Notes: generated from the letters alone by a model not told the origin. A stretch of DNA of 8,241 nucleotides from Acidobacteriota bacterium (GCA_003231035.1 QIHU01000413.1:1-8241); one strand, 5' to 3'; positions 1 to 7,132 are shown, counted from the stretch's first letter. Numbers and translations: made by a program.

Positions 1-832
1 GGCGGTGCGCGACGCGCTCCAACGGGCCGGGATCGGGGTGGAGGATGTGGGAGCTTTCTTCTTTGTCACCGTCACCGGAGTCGCCACGCCTTCGATTGAC
101 GCTCGGCTGATGAATCGGTTGTCGATGCCGCCGAACGTCAAGCGGGTGCCGATCTTCGGTCTCGGTTGCGTTGCCGGAGCCGCCGGTATCGCCCGCGCCG
201 CCGACTACGTGCTCGCCTTTCCCGACCAGGTCGCCATCTTGCTCTCGGTGGAGCTGTGCTCGCTCACCCTCCAGCGCGAAGATCTCTCGGTGCCCAACTT
301 GATCGCCAGCGGCCTGTTTGGCGACGGCGCCGCGGCGGTGGTGGTCGCCGGCAGTGAACATCCGGCGGCGTTGGCGGTACCCACCGGCCGTCCCGCGGGG
401 CCGCGGGTCTTGGCCAGCCGTTCGGTCTTCTACCCCAACAGCGAGGAGGTAATGGGATGGGAAATCACCGAGAAGGGGTTCGGCATCATCCTCTCAGCCG
501 GGGTGCCCGAGTTGGCGCGCCAACATCTGCGCCACGATGTGGACGCCTTTCTCGCCGACCACGACTTGGCGCGCTCCGACATCGCTTCGTGGGTCTGTCA
601 CCCGGGCGGGCCGAAGGTCTTAACGGCGCTCGAAGAGTCGTTGGAACTGCCGGACGGGGCGCTCGAAGTCACCTGGCGCAGCTTGCGCGAAGTCGGCAAC
701 CTCTCCTCCACCTCGGTGCTGATGGTGCTCGAAGAAACCCTGGAACGGCAGCGGCCCGAGCCGGGCAGTTTGGGGTTGCTGTTAGCGATGGGGCCTGGGT
801 TTTGCTCCGAGTTAGTGCTGCTCCAATGGTAA
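1..832 (+). CDS. Type III polyketide synthase (chalcone/alkylpyrone synthase family), N-terminus outside window
   Basis: This enzyme should condense a fatty acyl starter with malonyl-type extender units into an alkylpyrone or alkylresorcinol. The reading frame is open to the left edge. The first in-frame GTG, at position 5, is almost certainly internal, because the family is about 350-400 residues long and only about 276 are visible. The thiolase-fold triad is present: Cys in GLGCVAGAAG (codon 167-169), His in CHPGGPK (codon 599-601) and Asn in GNLSSTS (codon 698-700). GDGAAAVVV at about 319-345 and TPSIDARLMNRL at about 86-121 are typical of the bacterial BcsA/BpsA-like branch. It is the first visible gene of the operon, 27 nt before the methyltransferase gene, and the Bacillus bpsA-bpsB pair has the same arrangement. 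The product type (pyrone or resorcinol) cannot be read from sequence alone. Family assignment is secure; the lipid substrate is inferred from the neighbouring ligase and ACP. Confidence 0.93.
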   Translation, partial: AVRDALQRAGIGVEDVGAFFFVTVTGVATPSIDARLMNRLSMPPNVKRVPIFGLGCVAGAAGIARAADYVLAFPDQVAILLSVELCSLTLQREDLSVPNLIASGLFGDGAAAVVVAGSEHPAALAVPTGRPAGPRVLASRSVFYPNSEEVMGWEITEKGFGIILSAGVPELARQHLRHDVDAFLADHDLARSDIASWVCHPGGPKVLTALEESLELPDGALEVTWRSLREVGNLSSTSVLMVLEETLERQRPEPGSLGLLLAMGPGFCSELVLLQW

Positions 833-844
833 AGCTCCAATGGT
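820..844 (+). repeat. Short tandem direct repeat at the polyketide synthase stop codon
   Basis: The 11-base word GCTCCAATGGT occurs at 820-830 and again at 834-844, a period of 14 bases. The first copy encodes the last residues of the synthase (LQW then TAA); the second copy lies past the stop and would also read LQW-stop, in another frame. It looks like a small slippage duplication of the gene end with no coding consequence. Confidence 0.7.
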
Positions 845-859
845 GATCTGTCTCCCCTG

Positions 860-1459
860 ATGAACACCCCCTTCGACTCTCCGCTCTTCTACAGCCTCCT
901 GATCGCGCTGGTCGGGGTCGAACGGCTGGTCGAGCTGGTGATTTCGCGACGCAACGAACAACGCTTGCGAGCCCGCGGCGCGCGGGAGGTCGGCGCCGGC
1001 CACTTCCCCGCCATGGTCGCCCTGCACACCGCTTTCCTGGTCTCTTGCTTGGTGGAGGTGTGGGGGATGGATCGACCCTTCATTCTTCCCCTTGCCGTGG
1101 CCATGGCGGCCGTTCTCGTCGCCACCATGGCCTTGCGCTACTGGGTGATCTCCACCTTGGACGGCCGCTGGACGGCACGGGTCTTGGTACTGCCTGAGGC
1201 GGAACCGGTGACCGCCGGTCCTTACCGCTGGCTGCGCCACCCGAACTACCTGGCCGTCATCTTGGAGATTGCGGCGCTACCGCTGATTCACACCGCCTGG
1301 CTGACCGCGCTCCTCTTCACCTTGGCCAACGCCGCCCTGCTGGCGGTGCGCATCGATGCCGAAGAGAAAGCCCTGACCGCGGCCGGCGGTTACGAGCAAC
1401 TCGCCGATCAACCGCGGTTTCTACCCAAGACTCACAATCAACCTCGGAGCGGGCGATGA
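860..1459 (+). CDS. ICMT-family membrane methyltransferase (isoprenylcysteine carboxyl methyltransferase-like)
   Basis: This is a 199-residue integral membrane protein, probably an S-adenosylmethionine-dependent O- or C-methyltransferase. Hydrophobic segments lie near residues 9-28, 49-69, 72-98 and 129-160. The family signature is visible: RHPNY with His127, Pro128 and Tyr130, then a Glu-Glu pair at 168-169 in the RIDAEEKAL segment, as in the cofactor-binding C-terminal half of ICMT/PEMT-like enzymes. No prenylated CaaX protein substrate is expected in a bacterium. The position directly after a type III polyketide synthase matches Bacillus BpsB (YpbQ), which methylates alkylpyrones, so the likely role is methylation of the polyketide product at the membrane. 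The ATG at 860 has no clear Shine-Dalgarno sequence. The stop codon overlaps the ACP start as ATGA at 1456-1459. Family is confident; substrate and methylated atom are inferred. Confidence 0.88.
   Translation: MNTPFDSPLFYSLLIALVGVERLVELVISRRNEQRLRARGAREVGAGHFPAMVALHTAFLVSCLVEVWGMDRPFILPLAVAMAAVLVATMALRYWVISTLDGRWTARVLVLPEAEPVTAGPYRWLRHPNYLAVILEIAALPLIHTAWLTALLFTLANAALLAVRIDAEEKALTAAGGYEQLADQPRFLPKTHNQPRSGR
1446..1449 (+). promoter_or_regulatory. Ribosome binding site for the acyl carrier protein
   Basis: GGAG sits 6 nt before the ATG at 1456, inside the end of the methyltransferase gene. It supports this start and independent or coupled initiation at the ATGA overlap. Confidence 0.6.
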
Positions 1460-1731
1460 CCGACGCCGAAGTCCTTCAAGGCATCCGCGAGGTGGCCCAG
1501 CAGCACCTCGGCTGGCGCCAGGAACTCACTCCCGAGTTGCACTTGGTCGAGGATCTGGAACTGGATTCCGTGCGCTTGCTGACCCTCGCCATCGAGGTCG
1601 AGAACCGCTTCCGGGTCTGCCTGGATGAAGACGACGAGTTGGCCATCGCAACCGTCGGCGATCTGGTGGTAGCGGTGCAACGGGGCCTTTCGGCGCCCAC
1701 CGCTCCCGACGTGGCAACCGATGCCGGCTAG
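1456..1731 (+). CDS. Acyl carrier protein
   Basis: A 91-residue acidic protein of the usual ACP length. The phosphopantetheine attachment motif is LELDSVRLL, with Ser38 as the modified residue (DSV in place of the commoner DSL), and it is followed by the acidic helix-II region. A phosphopantetheinyl transferase elsewhere in the genome must activate it. Its start overlaps the methyltransferase stop by 4 nt and its end overlaps the ligase start by 11 nt. This placement strongly suggests it is the dedicated acceptor of the acyl group from the downstream ligase and donor to the type III synthase. It is not next to fatty-acid synthesis genes, so it is unlikely to be the housekeeping AcpP. Family is near certain; partner assignment is inferred from the operon. 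Confidence 0.92.
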   Translation: MTDAEVLQGIREVAQQHLGWRQELTPELHLVEDLELDSVRLLTLAIEVENRFRVCLDEDDELAIATVGDLVVAVQRGLSAPTAPDVATDAG

Positions 1732-3511
1732 CGACGTTTCCACCCTGGGCCAAGGTCTGTCGCGAGCCGCGCGAATGGTGGCCAGCGGCGAGGTCGAGCG
1801 CTGCGGCCTGCGTTTTCTCGACCGCCACGAGCGCGAGACCTTCTTCGACTGGGCAGAAGTCGAGGCCCGCGCTCAGCGGGTCGCCACTCAGTTACTCGCC
1901 CTCGGTATTGAGCAAGGCGAACGGGTCGCCTTGATCTACCCCACCGGCCCCGAGTTCTTCGACGCCTTCTTCGGCGCCGTGCTGGCCGGCGCCGTACCGG
2001 TGCCGCTTTACCCACCGGTGCGATTGGGGCGACTGGACGAGTACCACCAGCGCACGGCGAAGATGATCGAACTGTGCGCCGCGCGGCTGGTCCTCGCCCA
2101 CCGCCGGGTGCGGCGCATCCTCGGTCAGACCATCGAATTGGTCAAGCCTGTCTTCGGTTGCCGGGAGCTGGGCGACCTGCCGCCGGGCGACCCCTCGGCC
2201 GTGGGGGTTGGCGAGGCGACCTCCGAGGACGACCTCGCTCTGGTGCAATTCTCTTCCGGGACCACCGTCGACCCCAAACCGGTCGCCCTCTCCCATCGCG
2301 CGGTGATGGCCCAGGTCAATACGCTCAATGGTATGTGGCCGGCCGAGAGTTCGCTGCGCCATTCCGGGGTCAGCTGGTTGCCGCTCTACCACGACATGGG
2401 CTTGATCGGCTGCATCTTCCCGGCGATGGAATTGCCCACCGACTTGACCCTCCTCGGACCCGAACTCTTCGTCGCCAAGCCCGCCCTGTGGCTGCGCGCC
2501 ATCTCGCGCTACCGGGCCACCGTCTCGCCCGCCCCCAACTTCGCCTACGGCCTGTGCGTGGCCAAGATCCGCGACGAGGAGATGGAGGGGGTCGACCTCT
2601 CGTGCTGGCGGGTGGCACTCAACGGGGCCGAAGCGGTCGCCCCCTCGGTCCTTCGCGCCTTTCGCGATCGCTTCGAGCTTTGGGGGTTCAGCAACGAGGC
2701 GCTGACCCCGGTCTACGGCCTCTCGGAAGCCTCCTTGGCGGTGACCTTCTCAGCCCTGGGGCAGCCCTTCACCAGCCGTCGTTTCGCCCGCCGGCCACTG
2801 GCCGAAGAGGGAGTGGCGCAAGCTCAGCCGGAGGGCCAGGAGCTCGTCTCCGTCGGCCGGCCGCTGCCGGGCTTCGAGATAGAGATTCGCGATGAGGCCG
2901 GCGAGGCCTTGCCCGCACAACGCACCGGGCGAATCTGGCTGCGCGGCCCTTCGCTGATGGATGGCTACCTCGATCAACCCGAGGCCACCGCGCGCGCCCT
3001 GGTCGATGGCTGGCTCGATACCGGCGACCTCGGGTTTTGGTTCGAGGGTGACCTTTACCTCACCGGCCGAGCCAAAGAGCTGATCATCCTGCGCGGCCGC
3101 AACTACCCCCCCGAGATGGTCGAGCGGCCTCTGCTCGGCCTGGCCGGTTCGCGCGCCGGTTGCACGGTGGCCTTGAGCTGGCTGCCCGAGGGAGCCGACG
3201 GAGAGGTCCTGTGGCTCTTCGTCGAGAGGGCGCGCGACGCCTCGCCCGAGGCGATCGCCGAGCTCCCGCAAGAATGCCGGCGAGCGGTCCTTAAGGCCAC
3301 CGGGCTGGTGGTCGACGCAGTGCACCTGCTGGATCCCGGCACCCTGCCGCGCACCTCCTCGGGCAAGATGCGCCGTGGCGAAACGTTACGCCGCCACTCG
3401 GCGGGCGAACTCACCGCCGGGCAGCGGGCCACGCCGCTGCGCATGGCCGGTGCACTGGCCCGCTCACGCCTCGCCTACGCCCGCCTGCGTTGGCAGGGTT
3501 CCAGTGAGTGA
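1721..3511 (+). CDS. Fatty-acyl-AMP ligase-like adenylating enzyme (AMP-binding, ANL superfamily)
   Basis: A 596-residue adenylate-forming enzyme, predicted to activate a fatty acid with ATP and pass the acyl-AMP to the ACP encoded just upstream. ANL motifs appear in order: P-loop QFSSGTT at about 176-182, WLPLYHDMGLIG around His224, YGLSEAS at 332-338, LDTGDLG with Asp436, the hinge GRAKELIILRGRNYPP at about 449-464, and the C-terminal catalytic Lys549 in RTSSGK. The YHDMGLIG and RGRNYPP forms and the long stretch after YGLSEA are more like FAALs than CoA ligases. The P-loop continues VDPKP where GxPKG is usual. About 47 residues follow the SGK motif. The start overlaps the ACP end by 11 nt; no Shine-Dalgarno is evident, consistent with translational coupling. 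A fatty-acyl-CoA ligase cannot be fully excluded, but the adjacent ACP favours acyl-ACP formation. Confidence 0.87.
   Translation: MPASDVSTLGQGLSRAARMVASGEVERCGLRFLDRHERETFFDWAEVEARAQRVATQLLALGIEQGERVALIYPTGPEFFDAFFGAVLAGAVPVPLYPPVRLGRLDEYHQRTAKMIELCAARLVLAHRRVRRILGQTIELVKPVFGCRELGDLPPGDPSAVGVGEATSEDDLALVQFSSGTTVDPKPVALSHRAVMAQVNTLNGMWPAESSLRHSGVSWLPLYHDMGLIGCIFPAMELPTDLTLLGPELFVAKPALWLRAISRYRATVSPAPNFAYGLCVAKIRDEEMEGVDLSCWRVALNGAEAVAPSVLRAFRDRFELWGFSNEALTPVYGLSEASLAVTFSALGQPFTSRRFARRPLAEEGVAQAQPEGQELVSVGRPLPGFEIEIRDEAGEALPAQRTGRIWLRGPSLMDGYLDQPEATARALVDGWLDTGDLGFWFEGDLYLTGRAKELIILRGRNYPPEMVERPLLGLAGSRAGCTVALSWLPEGADGEVLWLFVERARDASPEAIAELPQECRRAVLKATGLVVDAVHLLDPGTLPRTSSGKMRRGETLRRHSAGELTAGQRATPLRMAGALARSRLAYARLRWQGSSE
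3495..3498 (+). promoter_or_regulatory. Ribosome binding site deciding the GTG start of the flavoprotein
   Basis: AGGG lies 5 nt upstream of the GTG at 3504. Together with the position of the FAD-binding motif, it favours this start over an in-frame ATG at 3375 deep inside the ligase gene. Confidence 0.5.
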
Positions 3512-4703
3512 AGGATCCCAACCTGGAGGAACCCATTGCGACCTCCTGGTGGTGGGCGGCGGGCCGGCGGGGTTGGCCACCGCGCTTGCGGCGCGCCAAC
3601 GCGGGGTGGAACGGGTGGTGGTGATCGATGGCCAGCGTCCACCGATCGACAAGCCGTGTGGCGAGGGCTTGATGCCCGACGGGGTGCGACAGCTGGAAGC
3701 CCTGGGGGTGACCTTGCCACAAGGGCGGTTCGCGCCCATCGCCGGTATCCGCTACGTCGATGGCCCCACCACCGCCGAGGGCTCCTTTCCGGCCGAGGTC
3801 GGCCTCGGCATCCGCCGCACCCTGCTGCACGCGGCCATGGTCGAGGCGGCACACAAGGCTGAAATTGAGCTGCGCTGGACGACGAAGGCGACCGCGCTAC
3901 TTCCCGCCACTCTCGACGACCCCGCCTCAAACATCGATCGGCAGTCACCGGCAGGTGTCGAGACCGCCTCTGAACCGATCACCGCCCGCTGGGTAGTCGC
4001 CGCCGACGGCCTCAACTCTCGCTTGCGTGGCTGGGCCGGCCTCGACGAACGGCCCTCCCGCGTCGCTCGGCGACCGCGCCGCTTCGCCGTGCGGCGCCAC
4101 TTCCGGATCGCGCCGTGGAGCGACAAGGTCGAGGTCCACTGGAGCGATGGCGCCGAAGCCTATGTGACCCCGGTCGGCGCGGGCGAAGTTGGAGTGGCCC
4201 TGCTCGTCGCCGGCCAAAGCGCCCGCTTCGAGCCCCTCCTGGCCCGTTTCCCAGCCCTCGCCGCCCGCCTCCAAGGGGCCGAGGTGGCGAGCCGCATCCA
4301 GGGGCGCGGCCCACTGGAGCGGCGCGCCCGGGGGGTCACCCGCGGTCGCCTCGCCCTGGTCGGCGACGCCGGGGGCTACGTGGACGCCATCACCGGCGAA
4401 GGTTTATCGCTCGCCTTCCACCAAGCGATCGCCCTCGCCACCGCTATCCACCGAGACGCGCTAGCCGAGTACGCACGGGCCCATGGCCGCATCGGCCGGC
4501 TACCCAACGGCATCACCCGGTTGATGCTGGCGATGGAGCGACGGCCCCGCCTACGCCGCATGGTGGTGCGCGCGTTGGCCGCCGAACCCCAGTTGTTCAA
4601 CCGCGTCCTCGCCGTCCACTGCCGCCACCTGCCGCTCGCCCGCTTCGGCGCCGCCAACGCGGCACGGCTCGCCAAATGGTTGCTCCTTACCAGTGGTTCC
4701 TAG
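3504..4703 (+). CDS. FAD-dependent oxidoreductase (flavoprotein monooxygenase / geranylgeranyl-reductase family)
   Basis: A 399-residue flavoenzyme from a GTG start that overlaps the ligase stop by 8 nt. The N-terminal Rossmann motif is GGGPAG (Gly18, Gly20, Gly23), at the normal distance from the start. Further family motifs are KPCGEGLMP with Cys52, a DG-type motif AADGLNSR with Asp168, and the second FAD-binding motif LVGDAGG with Asp288 followed by ITGEGL. There is no membrane segment. Residues about 134-160 form a polar, Pro/Ser-rich stretch that may be a lineage-specific loop. The CGEG motif is shared with geranylgeranyl reductase-type proteins, and the DG and GD motifs with aromatic hydroxylases, so either ring hydroxylation or double-bond reduction is possible. 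Being last in the operon after synthase and methyltransferase, it resembles SrsC of Streptomyces, which oxidises alkylresorcinols to quinones. I favour hydroxylation of the polyketide ring, as an inference. Confidence 0.87.
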   Translation: MSEGSQPGGTHCDLLVVGGGPAGLATALAARQRGVERVVVIDGQRPPIDKPCGEGLMPDGVRQLEALGVTLPQGRFAPIAGIRYVDGPTTAEGSFPAEVGLGIRRTLLHAAMVEAAHKAEIELRWTTKATALLPATLDDPASNIDRQSPAGVETASEPITARWVVAADGLNSRLRGWAGLDERPSRVARRPRRFAVRRHFRIAPWSDKVEVHWSDGAEAYVTPVGAGEVGVALLVAGQSARFEPLLARFPALAARLQGAEVASRIQGRGPLERRARGVTRGRLALVGDAGGYVDAITGEGLSLAFHQAIALATAIHRDALAEYARAHGRIGRLPNGITRLMLAMERRPRLRRMVVRALAAEPQLFNRVLAVHCRHLPLARFGAANAARLAKWLLLTSGS

Positions 4704-4792
4704 CTTGAGCTGAAAAACGGGTGGCTCGTTCGTCTACTTTCTCGGACGCTCTATCCTTAAAGAGAAACTTCGATAGCGACTAGGAGGCTCCC
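4704..4792 (+). other. Intergenic gap between lipid operon and phospholipase gene
   Basis: These 89 bases are the largest non-coding gap in the window and are locally less GC-rich. I see no convincing hairpin with a T-run and no good -35/-10 pair. TATCCT at 4752-4757 is a weak -10-like match without a -35. Whether the phospholipase gene has its own promoter or is read through from the operon is not decided by sequence. Confidence 0.4.
4782..4787 (+). promoter_or_regulatory. Strong Shine-Dalgarno site for the patatin-like gene
   Basis: AGGAGG lies 5 nt before the ATG at 4793, the best ribosome binding site in the window, and it fixes the start. Unlike the overlapping upstream genes, this gene is set up for independent initiation. 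Confidence 0.8.
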
Positions 4793-7132
4793 ATGCTGAG
4801 ACGAATGGACCGTTGGGCCCGACCGCTCATCCTCATCGGTCTCGCGGCGGTGTGGTGGGCAACAACAAAGTTCACCCTTCTCCAAGTCGGTACGGTCGTG
4901 CTGATGCTGACCCTGATCCTGCTGGCACTGCTGCGCCAGCGCACTTTTCCTTTCCTCCAGTTCCTCTACCACGCTCGCTTCCCCATTCTGCTCGCCACCC
5001 TCCTAGTCCTGCTCGGGCCCCTCTGCGTGCTGCTCGCGCCCGGCTTGCTCAAGAACCTGTTCGCGCTCGAACCCGGCCAGCTTTTCTGGGTGACCTTCCT
5101 CGCGCTGCTGTGGGCCGGGGCGGTGCTGATCTCGCTGCAGAACATCTTGCGCTACGGCGCGGTTCGCTTCAGCTCCGCCGCGCCGCCGCCCAGCAAGCTG
5201 ATCTCGTTGGTTCAACGCTACTGGTGGCTGTGGATCGCCCTCCTCGCCACGCCGGTGCCGCTCACCGCTCTCGTGGTCTCTGAGATTCGCCCCAGCTATT
5301 TCTTGGCCGTTGCCTGCGGCATTGCTTTGGCGATCTTTTTCTACTGGGTCGCGGCTCTCTTCCAAGAGCTCTTCGGGGACCCTAACCGCTCGGCCGACGA
5401 AACCTTGTTTTCTAGCGCCCAACGCAGCAAGACGGTCGCCAGCCGATTCCGGGTGAATACCACCTCCATCGCCAACAAGAGCAAAACTTTTCGCGGGCTC
5501 AGGGGCTGGATCGAGAGCAACTTCCCCGGCTACTTCGAAAACGGTGCCATCCTCTCCGGTCACCTGCAAGCCACTCTCTTCATGGCCTTGACGCTGGCCG
5601 CCTATCTCGCCGGCTACTTTCTGCTCAGGCCCGACCGCGGCCATAGCAACGCGGTACCGGTGCTCGGCTATGTGATCGTAATCTTGATCATCTTCACTTG
5701 GTTGCTACCCGCTATCTCCTATTTCTTCGATCGCTACCGGATTCCGGCTTTCTTGATTCTGATCGCCGTTCCCACGGTGATGAATCTCTCCTTCGGCGCC
5801 GATCACTATTTCTCGCTGACCGCCGAAACCGGCCAGTTCGGCGCTCCGATTGTCGAGAGTTTCGACCACAGAGACGCCCGCGCGCAACAGCGGCTAGGCG
5901 GGGCCAGCGGCAAGCCTCCCATCGTGGTGGTGGCGGCCAGTGGCGGGGGTATCAAAGCTTCGCTGTGGGCCGCCACCGTCCTCACCGGTTTGCACAACGA
6001 CATCGGAGCGGCCTTTACCGACTCGGTGGCTTTGCTGAGCACCGTCTCCGGCGGTAGCGTGGGAGTGCTCTTCTACCTCGATCAACTGGCGGCCTCCGGC
6101 CACCTCGACGATGCGTCGATCAATCGAATCCTCCATTCCGCCGGGCGGACCAGCCTGCACGGCTCGGCCTGGGGCCTCGCCTACCCTGACTTGCTGCGCG
6201 GTGTGGCCCCCTTCCTCGTCTTCGATCAGCAGTTCGATCGCGGTTGGGCACTAGAGACCATTTGGAAGGAAGAGTTGAACACTCCCGATGCGGGGCTCGG
6301 CTCCTGGGTTCCCGCGGTCCGCCAGGGTCGGCTACCGCCAGTGATCTTCAACACCACCCAGATCGAATCGGGGGATCATTTCGTACTCAGTCCACTGCGA
6401 ATCCAAAAGCGGCAAAATTGGGACTCCCACGGCCACTTCGCTGCCTACGGCGGGCGCGATGTACCCGCCTCGACCGCCGCGCGGCTGTCCGCCGCATTTC
6501 CCTGGGTTACTCCCATTTCACGACCGGACAGCAAGTACGCCAAGGAGGCCGGCGAGGGCGCTCCAGAGGGGCTCAAGCGCCACCTTGCCGACGGTGGCTA
6601 CTACGACAATTTCGGCGTCGTATCCTCAATCCTATGGCTAGAGACGGTGCTCGAACAGCGCGCCGAAGAGCTGCGCGGAAGACAGGTGCTGGTCCTCTTG
6701 ATCCGTGCCTCCACCTACAATAAACAGAGCTACACCAGCGAAGAAACCCAGGAGAGGAAGGGCTGGGCCTACACCACCATCGGGCCGATCCTCGGCCTGA
6801 TCAACGTACGTAACACCACCCAGTTTTCCCGCAACGAGAAGGAACTCGCTCTCTTGGCCGACAAGTGGAGATCGAGCCACGGGGTCCAGATTTCGACCGT
6901 GGAGTTCGAGCTTGGCCGCGACGGGCCGCTCTCCTGGAAGCTCACCGACAGCGAGTGGTGCAACCTCTTCTGCGGCTGGTACGACACCGAGAATCTCAAC
7001 CAGCGCAGCGAGGTTCTGGCCCACTTTCAAGGGCTGCCTGGAAGCAACCGCGCCCAGCCGGACGACTCCTGGTTGCCACGGCGCTGCGCGCAGGAAGGAC
7101 TTTCGGCCGAAGAGATCTGCAAAGAGCGGTGA
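4793..7132 (+). CDS. Membrane-anchored patatin-like phospholipase
   Basis: A 779-residue protein, predicted to hydrolyse acyl ester bonds of membrane lipids. The N-terminal half is a membrane domain with about nine hydrophobic segments, near residues 11-27, 29-47, 63-86, 96-115, 144-163, 168-190, 257-279, 287-312 and 316-334. A polar stretch at about 191-255 separates segments six and seven. The patatin domain starts near 375: oxyanion-hole loop SGGGIKA at 383-389, nucleophile elbow GGSVG with Ser422, and the catalytic Asp600 in DGGYYDNFG, giving a complete Ser-Asp dyad. Patatin enzymes are often 300-400 residues without a large membrane domain, so this is a fused architecture. I see no cleavable signal peptide. 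Which side of the membrane the catalytic domain faces cannot be settled. It follows the lipid operon on the same strand after 89 nt and could supply fatty acid to it, which is speculative. Other lipid esterase roles are equally possible. Confidence 0.87.
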   Translation: MLRRMDRWARPLILIGLAAVWWATTKFTLLQVGTVVLMLTLILLALLRQRTFPFLQFLYHARFPILLATLLVLLGPLCVLLAPGLLKNLFALEPGQLFWVTFLALLWAGAVLISLQNILRYGAVRFSSAAPPPSKLISLVQRYWWLWIALLATPVPLTALVVSEIRPSYFLAVACGIALAIFFYWVAALFQELFGDPNRSADETLFSSAQRSKTVASRFRVNTTSIANKSKTFRGLRGWIESNFPGYFENGAILSGHLQATLFMALTLAAYLAGYFLLRPDRGHSNAVPVLGYVIVILIIFTWLLPAISYFFDRYRIPAFLILIAVPTVMNLSFGADHYFSLTAETGQFGAPIVESFDHRDARAQQRLGGASGKPPIVVVAASGGGIKASLWAATVLTGLHNDIGAAFTDSVALLSTVSGGSVGVLFYLDQLAASGHLDDASINRILHSAGRTSLHGSAWGLAYPDLLRGVAPFLVFDQQFDRGWALETIWKEELNTPDAGLGSWVPAVRQGRLPPVIFNTTQIESGDHFVLSPLRIQKRQNWDSHGHFAAYGGRDVPASTAARLSAAFPWVTPISRPDSKYAKEAGEGAPEGLKRHLADGGYYDNFGVVSSILWLETVLEQRAEELRGRQVLVLLIRASTYNKQSYTSEETQERKGWAYTTIGPILGLINVRNTTQFSRNEKELALLADKWRSSHGVQISTVEFELGRDGPLSWKLTDSEWCNLFCGWYDTENLNQRSEVLAHFQGLPGSNRAQPDDSWLPRRCAQEGLSAEEICKER

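Noticed and set aside
5..7. GTG as the true start of the polyketide synthase
   Set aside because: The catalytic Cys would fall at residue 55, whereas it lies well beyond residue 100 in the family, and the frame is open to the left edge.
1892..2392. Minus-strand open frame of 166 codons opposite the ligase
   Set aside because: It lies wholly under a motif-rich gene, has no recognisable domain and is a typical antisense frame of high-GC DNA. The same applies to minus-strand frames at 2750-3325 and 5003-5644.
3375..3503. Longer flavoprotein start at ATG 3375
   Set aside because: This would add 43 Arg/Pro-rich residues read from inside the ligase gene, before the FAD motif. The GTG at 3504 has a Shine-Dalgarno-like AGGG and puts the Rossmann motif at the usual place.
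4115..4708. Plus-strand open frame of 197 codons in another frame of the flavoprotein gene
   Set aside because: Its Arg/Pro-rich composition is typical of an out-of-frame shadow. The overlapping flavoprotein frame carries the FAD motifs up to its own stop at 4703.
4704..4792. Promoter for the phospholipase gene, including an ECF-like CGTCTAC at 4731-4737
   Set aside because: The possible upstream GAAAAAC element is too close and imperfect, and no sigma-70 pair with sensible spacing is found. The signal is too weak to annotate as a promoter.
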